NCBI GenBank assembly: GCA_963169875.1 | Contig: CAUJEL010000133.1 | Coordinates: forward strand, 1 to 32,066 | Source of the DNA: Candidatus Zhuqueibacterota bacterium | Lineage (GTDB): Bacteria > Zhuqueibacterota > Zhuqueibacteria > Residuimicrobiales > Residuimicrobiaceae | Reading direction: 5' to 3' | Length of the DNA: 32,066 bases | Shown here: in pieces, positions 24,635 through 32,066 of the stretch | How the letters are laid out: each line of letters opens with the position of its first letter | Numbering within the stretch: the first letter of the stretch is position 1 | Translations under genes and position numbers: made by a program | The notes under the pieces: generated by a model | Seen by the model: only the letters and a program-made list of their open reading frames with translations | What the model was told of the DNA's origin: nothing | Database searches by the model: none

Positions 24635-26827
24635 CTAAAAATAGAACAGATATTTGAGTTTCACCACATTGACCCGGTCGATCATGTGCAGGCGGTTCGG
24701 CAGCAGCTGGTCTTCCTGATCATATTCGTCGCTGCGATCCTGGATTTCATTGAGGGCGAAATAGATCCAGCTCTTGGGCCGGAAGTTATAGGAGAAGAGG
24801 AATCCGCCGATCACCCGCTCCAGATGGCCGGTGGAGCGAACATAGAGATTGTCGACATAGAGGCGCATGTTGAGGCCGTTGACCGGCGTCCAGGAGACAT
24901 AGGGCCGCGCATTGAAAGTGACATCCTCGACGTTGCCCGCCGGATTGCCTTCGACGAACACGTCGGCCGACGTGCCGAGGCTGAGCACCTTGGTGGTCAG
25001 CCAGTTCATCTGAACGCCCGTCCAGCTGTAAAACGCGAGATAAGAGCGGTTGAAATTATAGGTCTTGGCATAGCCACCGAAGAGATTGCCTTCCCATTTG
25101 GGGGAGGTATGGAACCAGGAGGAGAGGCTCAGTTCATGCGAATTATAGTTAACACCCATGTCGCGCGACTTGCCGCTGAGGAAATTGATCTCGAATCCCC
25201 AGTTGCTGCGGAACTGCATGTTGTAACCAAAGGCAGCCATGTGATCCGTATAGCCATCGACCTTTTCATAGGTGAAAAAGGGGCCGCCATAAACCATAAC
25301 CTGACTTACGGGGCCGGTTTGATGGTACCAGCGCGGACCAGCCAACAGCGCATAGTTCCAGGTCCCCTGCCAGGGGACAAATCCGACTTCCTGGATATCG
25401 AATTTTTCGCCCACGTACCGCGAGCGCATGCCGATGAGATATTTTTCCTTGGGCACCCAGAGACCGATGGAAGCGGCGTAATCGCCCTCGTCGTTTTTAT
25501 AAGAGCGGGCGAACTGATAGGAGAACTGCCAGTCCGACGCCCGCAATGCGCCATCGATATCAATGACGCCGTTGCGATTTTCCGCTTCATTTTTGCCGAC
25601 ATAGAGCAACCCCACCGAAGAGTTGCCGAATATCTGTTTTTTCAAACGCACCGAACTGAAAACAGCGCGCGGCTCGGTGACCATGCCCTCCTCCGCGCGA
25701 TACTCCTTTTCGCCCGTGGCGGCGAGGAATCCGCCGTATTCCCAATCCTTGTAGCGGCCAAAAGCCTTGCTGCCGAGCTGCAGGGGCACCTCGCTGCCGT
25801 CCGCCAGTTTACGGCCGATGCGGCGGGAATAAAAAAGCTCGATGGGCTGGTAGAATCCCGACCCTTGCTGTTTGCCGGACGGCATAAAGACCTCATTGCC
25901 CTCGGTGAAAAAGGGACGGCGTTCGGAATAGTAGGTCTCATAGCGCGAGATGTTGAATTCATAGGGATCCGCCTCAATCTGGGCGAAATCGGGATTGGCG
26001 GTGAGCTGAAACGTGAGCCGCTGTGAGGGGTTATAGAAGACATCGACGCCGGCATGGGGGGATAATTCCCAGTCCGCGCCCGGCTGCTGCTCGGCCTTGG
26101 CCAGGCCGACGGGATAGATCTCCAGATTCAGGCCTTTGACGGTTGGACGATAATCGCTGAAAACCAGGCGGCCGAATTTGGAGATGCGCTGACCTTCGTT
26201 CTGTTCATAGCTGCTCCAATAGGTGTCTTCCTGATCCTTGGAGGTCCAGCGATCCACATCCATGCCCCATTCGCTCAATTTTTCGTCGTACTGAATGGAG
26301 CGGAATGGGATCTCCATCTCCACAACCCAGCCCCAATCGTAGATGCGGCTGGCGGAAAACCACACCCCATCCCAGCTGTAATCGCGGTTGCGGGCGTCAT
26401 CGAGGAGGCGGCAATCGCCGCGGCTGCCGCCGGCGTAAACCGCAAACTTGTAAGCGGTTCTGTGGTCGCCGAAGGTATCCAGCATCAGCGAGACCATATC
26501 GCCGGCAAAATCGTCCAGCTTGCCGGTGTTGTGCTGGATGTGCTCTTTGTCATCCCAGCACAGGATGAGGCAGTACAAGCTGTTTTTATCGGTCAGCATT
26601 TTTGCCACGGTTCGATGCAGGGGCGGCCGGCCATAATAGGGCTGCAACTGAAAAAAATCATGGGCCGAGTCGGCGCTGCTCCACTGGGGATCGATCATGC
26701 CGTCAATGATTGGGGATTGGGATGCGGTGCGCAGTTCTATGACTTTGCCGGTGCCAGCATATGCCGTCATGGTGCCGAGGATGAGGAGGATGAAAATATT
26801 TCTATAATCAGGAAGAGCAAGCCGCAT
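24635..26827 (-). CDS. DUF5916 protein with N-terminal CBM9-like domain, probable outer-membrane barrel
   Basis: The 730-residue protein has a signal peptide (ILLILGTMTAYA). An N-terminal domain of about 200 residues resembles family 9 carbohydrate-binding folds (PIIDGMIDPQWSSADSAHDF and WVVEMEIPFRSIQYDE). The DUF5916 signature then follows: LTANPDFAQIEADPYEFNIS and YYSERRPFFTEGNEVF. The remainder alternates short strands with aromatic ends and finishes VVKLKYLFYF, as in outer-membrane beta-barrels. The function of DUF5916 proteins is not established. GGAG lies six bases before ATG 26827. There is no operon partner; the CDF gene follows on the same strand after about 140 bases containing a repeat arm. 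Confidence 0.88.
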   Translation of the reverse strand: MRLALPDYRNIFILLILGTMTAYAGTGKVIELRTASQSPIIDGMIDPQWSSADSAHDFFQLQPYYGRPPLHRTVAKMLTDKNSLYCLILCWDDKEHIQHNTGKLDDFAGDMVSLMLDTFGDHRTAYKFAVYAGGSRGDCRLLDDARNRDYSWDGVWFSASRIYDWGWVVEMEIPFRSIQYDEKLSEWGMDVDRWTSKDQEDTYWSSYEQNEGQRISKFGRLVFSDYRPTVKGLNLEIYPVGLAKAEQQPGADWELSPHAGVDVFYNPSQRLTFQLTANPDFAQIEADPYEFNISRYETYYSERRPFFTEGNEVFMPSGKQQGSGFYQPIELFYSRRIGRKLADGSEVPLQLGSKAFGRYKDWEYGGFLAATGEKEYRAEEGMVTEPRAVFSSVRLKKQIFGNSSVGLLYVGKNEAENRNGVIDIDGALRASDWQFSYQFARSYKNDEGDYAASIGLWVPKEKYLIGMRSRYVGEKFDIQEVGFVPWQGTWNYALLAGPRWYHQTGPVSQVMVYGGPFFTYEKVDGYTDHMAAFGYNMQFRSNWGFEINFLSGKSRDMGVNYNSHELSLSSWFHTSPKWEGNLFGGYAKTYNFNRSYLAFYSWTGVQMNWLTTKVLSLGTSADVFVEGNPAGNVEDVTFNARPYVSWTPVNGLNMRLYVDNLYVRSTGHLERVIGGFLFSYNFRPKSWIYFALNEIQDRSDEYDQEDQLLPNRLHMIDRVNVVKLKYLFYF

Positions 26828-27202
26828 AAAAGACTCCAATTGAAAATGAATACCGGGGCCATTTGCACTTTATCTACGAAATATTGGGGGGCGGGTTTCA
26901 TCTTCCGGTGGATTGGGGCTTGAACAACAGCGGTTTGCAGGGGTGGCATACGGCAACGCTGAGAGGCAGTGTGGCCGGGTTACAAAACCAAAACGTTGTC
27001 ATCCTTGTAAGGAACTTTTGGCATCAGCGGCAGGTTTTCACAAATAATGATGGTCCGGCACCGCGGGACCTGAAAGATTCCTTCAGATGACATTTTGGGG
27101 AATTGTGGCACTTATTGACTCTATTGCGCAGAAGATTTTTCCTGAAAAATTCACCAGTACGCGCGACTGACAAAAACTCGTCAACCAGTCTCCAGAAAGC
27201 AC
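26828..27202. other. Intergenic region with a possible short inverted-repeat element
   Basis: No gene is seen. TTGTCATCCTTGTAAGGAAC (from 26996) and its degenerate inverse GATTCCTTCAGATGACATT (ending near 27094) could be the ends of a roughly 100-base MITE-like repeat. The remainder is leader and promoter space for DUF5916 (minus) and the tRNA (plus). Confidence 0.4.
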
Positions 27203-27231
27203 TTGATTTTTCACGTTTTTTTCACTAAAAT
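27203..27231 (+). promoter_or_regulatory. Promoter of tRNA-Gly
   Basis: TTGATT (27203-27208) and TAAAAT (27226-27231) are separated by exactly 17 bases, and the -10 box ends 10 bases before the mature tRNA, as expected for a sigma70-type tRNA promoter. Confidence 0.65.
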
Positions 27232-27241
27232 AAGGGACAAA

Positions 27242-27313
27242 GCGGGAGTAGTTCAGCGGTAGAACGCAAGCTTCCCAAGCTTGATGTCGCGGGTTCGATC
27301 CCCGTCTCCCGCT
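27242..27313 (+). tRNA. tRNA-Gly (anticodon CCC)
   Basis: The cloverleaf is complete: acceptor GCGGGAG/CTCCCGC, D arm GTTC..GAAC, anticodon stem CAAGC/GCTTG around loop TTCCCAA (anticodon CCC, reads GGG), T arm GCGGG/CCCGT around TTCGATC, and discriminator T. CCA is not encoded. A promoter precedes it and a strong hairpin follows six bases later. Confidence 0.95.
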
Positions 27314-27318
27314 CAAAA

Positions 27319-27352
27319 AAAAAGCCTTTTACCGGTTGGTAAAAGGCTTTTT
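27319..27352. terminator. Bidirectional terminator between tRNA-Gly and acetate kinase
   Basis: AAAAAGCCTTTTACC (27319-27333) and GGTAAAAGGCTTTTT (27338-27352) form a perfect 15-base-pair stem with loop GGTT and T runs on both strands. It should end both the tRNA (plus) and the acetate kinase transcript (minus). Confidence 0.95.
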
Positions 27353-27381
27353 GCGTTTCTCAGGTTCTATCGTCACAGGTT

Positions 27382-28572
27382 CTATCGCTGCGCCAATAGC
27401 ACGCGCTGGGTTTCGCGGGCGATGGCCAATTCTTCATTGGTGGGCACCACCAGCACCTTGACCACGCCGGTGCCGATATCGAATTCATTCTTGCTGTTTT
27501 TCTGTTCGTCGATGGCGATGCCAAATGCTTCCAGGCCCCGGCAGGTCAAACCGCGCACATAGGGTGAATGCTCGCCAATGCCGGCGGTGAAAACCAGGGC
27601 ATCGAGTCCGCCGAGAATCGCCATATAGGCGCCGATATACTTTTTCAAGCGGTGGCAAAAAATCTCCAGAGCCTGGATGCACACGGGATCGCCCTTTTCC
27701 GCGGCCTCTTCGATTTCGCGAAAATCATTGGTCTTTTCCGTCAGTCCGAGCATGCCGCTCTTTTTGTTGAGCAGCGCATCCACCTTTTCCGTGGAGAGAT
27801 CTTCCATTTTGGCGATATAGGGGATGAGTGCAGGATCGACGTCACCGCAGCGCGTGCCCATGACCAGCCCCTCCAGCGGCGTGAAGCCCATGCTGGTCTC
27901 CACCGAATTTCCACGGTCAATGGCCGTGACGCTGGCACCGTTGCCGAGATGACAGGTGATGATTTTCATCTCCGTGATCGGACGGCCGCAGTGTTCAGCC
28001 GCCTTTTGGGCCACATAAGCGTGGGAGGTGCCATGAAAACCATAGCGGCGAATGCGGTGCTTGCGATACAGCGACATGGGCAGCGCATACATATAAGCCT
28101 TCGCCGGCAGGGTATGATGGAACGCCGTGTCAAAAACACCCACCTGGGGCACCCCGGGCATGAGCTGTTCGCAAACTTCGACGCCCTTTAAATTATGGGG
28201 ATTGTGCAGCGGGGCAAACTGGATGCAGCGTCGCACCCCCTCTTTGACATTTTGATCGATCAGCACTGATTCGACAAATTCCTCGCCACCGTGGACCAGG
28301 CGATGGCCGGCGCCACCGATTTCACTCAGATTGTGAATGACACCGTGTTGCGGATGGCACAACAAATCGAGGACCAGGCTCAAGGCTGATTCGTGGTTGG
28401 TTATTTCACGCGTCTGTGACACGCTCTCTTTGCCCGTGGGCTTGTAATTCAAGATCGCATCAGAGGCGCCGATTCGTTCCACCAATCCCTTGACCACAAC
28501 CTGTTCGTTATCCGTCTCAATGAGTTGAAATTTGAGAGAAGAACTACCGCAGTTGAGAACAAATATCTTCAT
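27382..28572 (-). CDS. ackA: Acetate kinase
   Basis: The 396-residue protein is a full-length acetate kinase (family about 400). It starts MKIFVLNCGSSSLKFQLIET, the first phosphate-binding motif. GGAGHRLVHGGEEF, GVFDTAFHHTLP, RRYGFHGTSHAYV, CHLGNGASVTAIDRGNSVET, TSMGFTPLEGLVMGTRCGD and VFTAGIGEHSPYVR are all present. It interconverts acetate plus ATP and acetyl phosphate plus ADP, giving substrate-level ATP in fermentation. The usual partner, phosphate acetyltransferase (pta), is not adjacent in this window. AAGGG precedes the ATG. The gene is a single-gene unit closed by the shared terminator. Confidence 0.98.
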   Translation of the reverse strand: MKIFVLNCGSSSLKFQLIETDNEQVVVKGLVERIGASDAILNYKPTGKESVSQTREITNHESALSLVLDLLCHPQHGVIHNLSEIGGAGHRLVHGGEEFVESVLIDQNVKEGVRRCIQFAPLHNPHNLKGVEVCEQLMPGVPQVGVFDTAFHHTLPAKAYMYALPMSLYRKHRIRRYGFHGTSHAYVAQKAAEHCGRPITEMKIITCHLGNGASVTAIDRGNSVETSMGFTPLEGLVMGTRCGDVDPALIPYIAKMEDLSTEKVDALLNKKSGMLGLTEKTNDFREIEEAAEKGDPVCIQALEIFCHRLKKYIGAYMAILGGLDALVFTAGIGEHSPYVRGLTCRGLEAFGIAIDEQKNSKNEFDIGTGVVKVLVVPTNEELAIARETQRVLLAQR

Positions 28573-28829
28573 GGAATACCCTTTATGATTTTTGTATCCG
28601 TTGCTTAAAATTGAGTATTTAATTTAAGAAATAGAAACCAAAATTCAAGGGATTTTCTTTGCGGAAAAACCCCACGAAGGTATCCAGGGAACCCTCGCAA
28701 GGTAAAACGATGATTCTGTTTGCAATTATAAAAAAAAAGATTAATTTAGTAGTTTATGGCGCGGGATGGGGTTTAAATCAAGTACAACGTGCCTGTTCAG
28801 CACGATTCAGACAAATAAAGGAGAGTACC

Positions 28830-29003
28830 ATGGCAGAAGAGATGATGTCCGCTGGCAAATTAGCCAAAGAGTGGGGTGTTCCCGAGACCGCGGTGAAGAA
28901 AGCGATCAAGGAACTGGGCATCGAGGCGGATGCCAAAAAAGGCGTCTGCAGCATGTACGGAAAGGCCACGGCTGCAAAAATAAAAAAGGCCATCAAAAAA
29001 TAA
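28830..29003 (+). CDS. 57-residue helix-turn-helix-like small protein
   Basis: A very good ribosome site (AAAGGAG, six bases before the ATG) starts a small basic protein: MAEEMMSAGKLAKEWGVPET, then VKKAIKELGIEADAKKG, ending in a lysine-rich helix AAKIKKAIKK. The segment KLAKEWGVPETAVKKAIKEL looks like a helix-turn-helix (excisionase/MerR-type or IF2 N-terminal-like), so DNA or RNA binding is plausible. No partner or target is visible. It is short but has strong codon-level plausibility. A hairpin (29042-29074) lies between it and the next gene, which may be cotranscribed. Confidence 0.75.
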   Translation: MAEEMMSAGKLAKEWGVPETAVKKAIKELGIEADAKKGVCSMYGKATAAKIKKAIKK

Positions 29004-29041
29004 TCAGTTCGCGTGTATGTTCAGATCCATTGCATGATGCA

Positions 29042-29074
29042 CTGGCGTGCAACGCCGGTGACGCGGCACGCCAG
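29042..29074 (+). promoter_or_regulatory. Stem-loop just before the ribosome site of the next gene
   Basis: CTGGCGTGC (29042-29050) and GCACGCCAG (29066-29074) form a perfect nine-base-pair stem with a 15-base loop that ends three bases before the AGGGG ribosome site at 29078. With no T run it is more likely to affect RNA stability or translation than to terminate. Confidence 0.5.
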
Positions 29075-29086
29075 AGAGGGGAATCC

Positions 29087-29902
29087 ATGAAAAAACTTTT
29101 ATACTGGTTGATTGCCATCGGCCTCGCCTTTCTCATGGTGTGGGGTGTGCGCAATTATTTCATCAAACGCGTTTTCTACCAGCCGGACTGGTACGAAGAG
29201 CAAAAAAAGACGGGTGAGGCCTTGCATTCCCCGGAATGGAGCCAGCCCGATGCAACACCGCCGCCGGCTGTCGCTGTGGTTCCGGAATCACCGCTTCGCA
29301 GCGCGCCATCTCGGAGCATGCCGGCAACGGCCTCGCATTCGGAACCGGCAAGCCGCTCGCAAGGAACGGTCACTTCCGGTTCACGTCCCCGTGATACGGC
29401 TGTCAGCACACTTGAAGCGGACCGGGAGACACGCCTGGACCGGGCTTTGCGCGAAGAGGGCCGCGTGCGTATCGCCGCGGGCGATCTGGTGCCGCTGTTG
29501 CTCGACGAAATGCGCGGCCAGGATGATTTTGATCCCTATTCTGTGGTGCGCGGCGCCAAATCAACCATCACACCGGGTTCTGTCATCGTTGAGATGATCC
29601 TCGATGTGGAAAAAATCCCGCCAGAACGATTGACGCCGGAGGGCGTTCGCGTCCTCGATGAAATTCGCAAGCTCGTGCCGGAAAAGTATCTGCATGAGGT
29701 CTACGTCAAGGCCAATCTGCTGCCGCGCGTGAACGGCGATCAAATCGAGTTCGCCGGAAACTCTACGATCAGCATCGGCCGCATCTCCCTGCCCTTCAGC
29801 GAACTGGAAAAACGGCTCGATATTCAACCGCGCATGGAGATGGAGGCCTTTAACTTTCGCGATTTGCGGATTGAGAACGGATATATTGAATTGTACAAAT
29901 AG
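29087..29902 (+). CDS. Membrane-anchored protein of unknown function
   Basis: This 271-residue protein is not recognised. It has an N-terminal membrane helix ([20 protein letters not shown]) and a Pro/Ser/Ala-rich linker of about residues 45-110. The C-terminal domain of about 150 residues is probably periplasmic and has conserved-looking segments [36 protein letters not shown] and [22 protein letters not shown] precedes the ATG by about six bases. It lies 84 bases after the small HTH-like gene and 25 bases before the cyclophilin gene, so it may share a transcript with them. A scaffold or envelope role is only a guess. Confidence 0.8.
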   Translation: MKKLLYWLIAIGLAFLMVWGVRNYFIKRVFYQPDWYEEQKKTGEALHSPEWSQPDATPPPAVAVVPESPLRSAPSRSMPATASHSEPASRSQGTVTSGSRPRDTAVSTLEADRETRLDRALREEGRVRIAAGDLVPLLLDEMRGQDDFDPYSVVRGAKSTITPGSVIVEMILDVEKIPPERLTPEGVRVLDEIRKLVPEKYLHEVYVKANLLPRVNGDQIEFAGNSTISIGRISLPFSELEKRLDIQPRMEMEAFNFRDLRIENGYIELYK

Positions 29903-29927
29903 AAAACATCAACCAGGAGAATTCACC

Positions 29928-30413
29928 ATGTCCAGCAAACAATGGCCTCACCCGCCAGCCATGCAGATCGATGTGAAAAAAAGCTACACCGCAATCATCG
30001 AAACCGAGCGCGGCAGCATCGAAATCGAACTCTATCCGCAGGACGCCCCTAAAACCGTCAATAATTTCGTCTTTCTGTGCCGCGAAGAATTCTACGATGG
30101 CGTCATCTTTCATCGCGTGATCGCGGATTTTGTCATCCAGGGCGGCGACCCGACCGGCACCGGTCGCGGCGGTCCGGGTTATCGTTTCGAAGACGAAACC
30201 AAAGGTAATCCCCGCAAACACGGCACCGGTTCCCTCTCCATGGCCAATGCCGGACCCAACACCAATGGCAGCCAATTTTTCATCACCCATTCGCCGCAGC
30301 CCCATCTCGATGGCAAGCATACGGTTTTCGGACAGGTGGTGAAAGGCCAGGAAGTCGTTGACGCCATACGGCCGGGTGACGTGATGAATAAGGTCACTAT
30401 TCTTGAAAAATAG
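29928..30413 (+). CDS. Cyclophilin-type peptidyl-prolyl cis-trans isomerase
   Basis: The 161-residue protein has the cyclophilin core: [40 protein letters not shown] (catalytic R in FHR), [20 protein letters not shown] and [20 protein letters not shown]. It isomerises prolyl peptide bonds. With no signal peptide it should be cytoplasmic. AGGAG lies seven bases before the ATG. It is the third gene of the plus-strand group. Its 3' end overlaps the open frame of a GyrI-like remnant. Confidence 0.95.
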   Translation: MSSKQWPHPPAMQIDVKKSYTAIIETERGSIEIELYPQDAPKTVNNFVFLCREEFYDGVIFHRVIADFVIQGGDPTGTGRGGPGYRFEDETKGNPRKHGTGSLSMANAGPNTNGSQFFITHSPQPHLDGKHTVFGQVVKGQEVVDAIRPGDVMNKVTILEK

Positions 30414-30600
30414 CGGCCGTTTCGAACTGGCCGCCGATGAATACCAGGCCGCCTGGGATGCCCTGTGCGGCGATTGGCTTCCTGATAGCGGCTACGAACC
30501 CGATGACCGTCCCTGTTTCGAACTCTGCCTCAACGATCCCGGTACGCATCCGCAGCACAAGCATATCGTCGACATCTGCATTCCGGTGCGGCCGCTGTAA
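30403..30600 (+). pseudogene. C-terminal remnant of a GyrI-like (AraC effector-binding) domain
   Basis: The frame immediately after the cyclophilin stop encodes FELAADEYQAAWDALCGDWL and then GYEPDDRPCFELCLNDP, HKHIVDICIPVRPL and a stop. This matches the last about 60 residues of GyrI-like small-molecule-binding domains, whose full length is about 150. No start with ribosome site exists; the only near-cognate start is a TTG inside the cyclophilin gene. The missing first two thirds suggest a deletion that joined this remnant to the cyclophilin gene. A very short coupled protein is possible but unlikely. Confidence 0.7.
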
Positions 30601-30642
30601 AAGTGGCGGAATTTAAACATGCGAATTTTTAGTGCGCCAGGC

Positions 30643-30800
30643 GGCCGGGCGCAAGTCCGGCCTCTTTAACGCAAAATGATGATGCATCGATGTACGAAAC
30701 CCATGAGGCCGGGTGCAGGTCCGGCCTCTTTAACGCAAAATGGTGATGCATCGATGTACGAAACCCATGAGGCCGGGCGCAAGTCCGGCCTCTTTAACGC
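30643..30800. repeat. 64-bp tandem repeats with GAGGCCGG/CCGGCCTC hairpins
   Basis: The unit starting GGCCGGGCGCAAGTCCGGCC recurs at 30643, 30707 and 30771 with period 64 (2.5 units). Units 2 and 3 fold as GAGGCCGG/CCGGCCTC with an eight-base loop followed by TTTAACG. It lies between convergent genes and could act as weak tandem terminators. Confidence 0.9.
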
Positions 30801-30812
30801 GCATAGCGGGCC

Positions 30813-32066
30813 TCAGGATCGATCTTCCGTAACATCCGATTCGATCACCCGCATCGTCTTCCAGATGCCCGTCTGAAAACGGACCAAGAAAAAGATCCCC
30901 AATCCGATCACGTAAAGCGTGACAAATCCCCAGAGCCAGAAAATCCCTTTGCCAAAAAAATACCAGACCACGATGGAAGGAATGGTCATCACCAGCCAGG
31001 CGAGACGGATGGTGGTTTTGGCCACGAAACGGGTGTCGCCGGCGCCCTTGAGGGCGGCGGAGAAGATCATGTTCATGGCGTCGAAAATCGAATAGACGGC
31101 GACAAAACGCAGCAGTTTCCTGGCGATCGCGGCGACGGGCTGGAATGCAGATGCATCCATATTCATGAGGAACGGCATGAGAAAGAGGCCGGGAAAGAAG
31201 AAATAGACAAAACACAGCGATGCAAAAAATGTCATGCCGATGTGGAAGGCGGACCAGGTCAAGCGTTCCGCATCCGCCGGTTTGTCCTGCCCCAGCGACT
31301 GCCCCACCAGCGTGGTGACCGCGGTCATCATGCCGATCATGGGCATGAACACCAGCGAGTTGATATTAAAGGCGATGTTGGTGGCCGCCAATTCGACGAC
31401 GCCGACGCGGCCCATGAGGAATATGAAGAAGGCGAACGCCGAGACTTCCAACACCACCTGCAGACCATTGGGGGCGCCGTAGCGCAGCAGACGTCCGAAC
31501 AATTCGCGTTCATATCGCCACGCCCGGCGTGTGGCGTATTCGCGCGCATTTTCCTCCGAAAAAAAATGGGCCAACAAAAAGAGGGCGGCTACCGAGACGG
31601 CAATCACCGTCGCCAGCCCCGCGCCCGCGATGCCCATCTCGGGGAATCCCGCACGGCCGAAAATGAGCACATAATCCAGCACAACATTGATCAGCGTGGC
31701 CATCACATCCGCCCAAAAGATGATCCAGGGCCGGCCCAGGCCGCTGAAAAAGGATCCCACGACCGCGGTGATGATCGCTGCGGGCGCGCCAAACAATAGC
31801 ATGCTGAAATACGCCGTCTCCTGCTGCTGCACACCCTCGGGATGTCCCACAAGACGGAAAAAATCAGCGGCGAATGGATGCACCAACACCACCAGGAAGC
31901 TGGCGATGATGGTGAAATAGAGCCCCTGCCATACGGCGCGGCCGACGCGCTGCGGCCGGTTGGCGCCATGGTATTGCGCCACGAAGGTGTTGACATAGGA
32001 GCCGACGCCGATAAAAAAGCTGAACAGGGCAAAGTTGGCGATGCCGGCAGGCGCCGAAGCGGCAAT
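30813..32066 (-). CDS. MATE-family multidrug/metabolite efflux transporter (N-terminus outside window)
   Basis: The visible 417 residues (the frame is open to the window edge) include about ten membrane helices. MATE-type features are VAQYHGANRPQRVGRAVWQG, AVVGSFFSGLGRPWIIFWAD, LDYVLIFGRAGFPEMGIAGAG, LLRYGAPNGLQVVLEVSAFA and TTLVGQSLGQDKPADAERLTW, which repeats the VGQ/AQxxGA motif of the second half. The family exports cationic drugs or metabolites with Na+ or H+ exchange. Only about 40 residues at the N-terminus are missing. The gene converges on the cyclophilin group across the 64-bp repeats. Confidence 0.92.
   Translation of the reverse strand: MAASAPAGIANFALFSFFIGVGSYVNTFVAQYHGANRPQRVGRAVWQGLYFTIIASFLVVLVHPFAADFFRLVGHPEGVQQQETAYFSMLLFGAPAAIITAVVGSFFSGLGRPWIIFWADVMATLINVVLDYVLIFGRAGFPEMGIAGAGLATVIAVSVAALFLLAHFFSEENAREYATRRAWRYERELFGRLLRYGAPNGLQVVLEVSAFAFFIFLMGRVGVVELAATNIAFNINSLVFMPMIGMMTAVTTLVGQSLGQDKPADAERLTWSAFHIGMTFFASLCFVYFFFPGLFLMPFLMNMDASAFQPVAAIARKLLRFVAVYSIFDAMNMIFSAALKGAGDTRFVAKTTIRLAWLVMTIPSIVVWYFFGKGIFWLWGFVTLYVIGLGIFFLVRFQTGIWKTMRVIESDVTEDRS

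Noticed and set aside
24686-26026. 446-codon plus-strand frame over the DUF5916 gene
   Set aside because: It is antisense shadow; the minus-strand product has clear DUF5916 motifs.
30643-30800. CRISPR array
   Set aside because: The whole 64-base unit is repeated including the would-be spacer, so it is a simple tandem repeat.

Overview
The window looks like a piece of chromosome from an uncultured bacterium of the FCB group (Bacteroidota/Calditrichota/KSB1-like). This is an inference. It rests on two large secreted beta-propeller proteins with C-terminal 'PNPFN / PNPSDG' sorting-type domains, a DUF5916 outer-membrane protein, long multiheme cytochromes, moderately high G+C, and many small dispersed hairpin repeats between genes. 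No rRNA, phage, plasmid, IS transposase or CRISPR array was found.

Layout. 1-2353 (minus): an IclR-type regulator, a LarA-family (nickel-pincer) racemase/epimerase homologue and the start of an ExuT-like sugar-acid transporter form a compact catabolic operon. 2938-4025 (plus): a small Cys/His-tailed exported protein (DUF5763-like) and a DUF937 protein closed by a good terminator. 4507-7578 (plus): a GNAT acetyltransferase, a CPBP intramembrane protease and a U32/RlhA-like protein, tightly coupled. 8098-13563 (minus): the most striking unit, four genes in a row: octaheme tetrathionate-reductase-family cytochrome, heptaheme cytochrome fused to a cytochrome b561-type membrane domain, a short YeeE/YedE half-transporter, and a second YeeE/YedE half fused to a rhodanese domain without its catalytic cysteine. 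Together they suggest a quinol-linked periplasmic sulfur-oxyanion (or related) reductase with coupled sulfur transport.

14021-20634 (minus): three exported proteins, namely a Kelch propeller whose sorting domain is cut by an in-frame amber codon, an LVIVD-repeat propeller with an intact sorting domain, and a trimeric fibre protein with an S74 self-cleaving chaperone domain. 21124-26827 (minus): a CAT-type amino acid permease, a CDF metal exporter and a DUF5916 outer-membrane protein. 27242-27313: tRNA-Gly(CCC) with promoter and a shared terminator. 27382-28572 (minus): acetate kinase. 28830-30600 (plus): a 57-residue helix-turn-helix-like protein, an unrecognised membrane-anchored protein, a cyclophilin and the C-terminal remnant of a GyrI-like protein. 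30813 to the end (minus): a MATE transporter, cut by the window edge.

The intergenic DNA is unusually rich in structure: a 114-bp duplicated multi-hairpin element, 42-bp and 64-bp tandem hairpin repeats, REP-like palindromes, and two genes whose 3' ends are imperfectly duplicated about 73 bp downstream. All function calls come from reading the translated sequences and known family motifs; no database search was possible.
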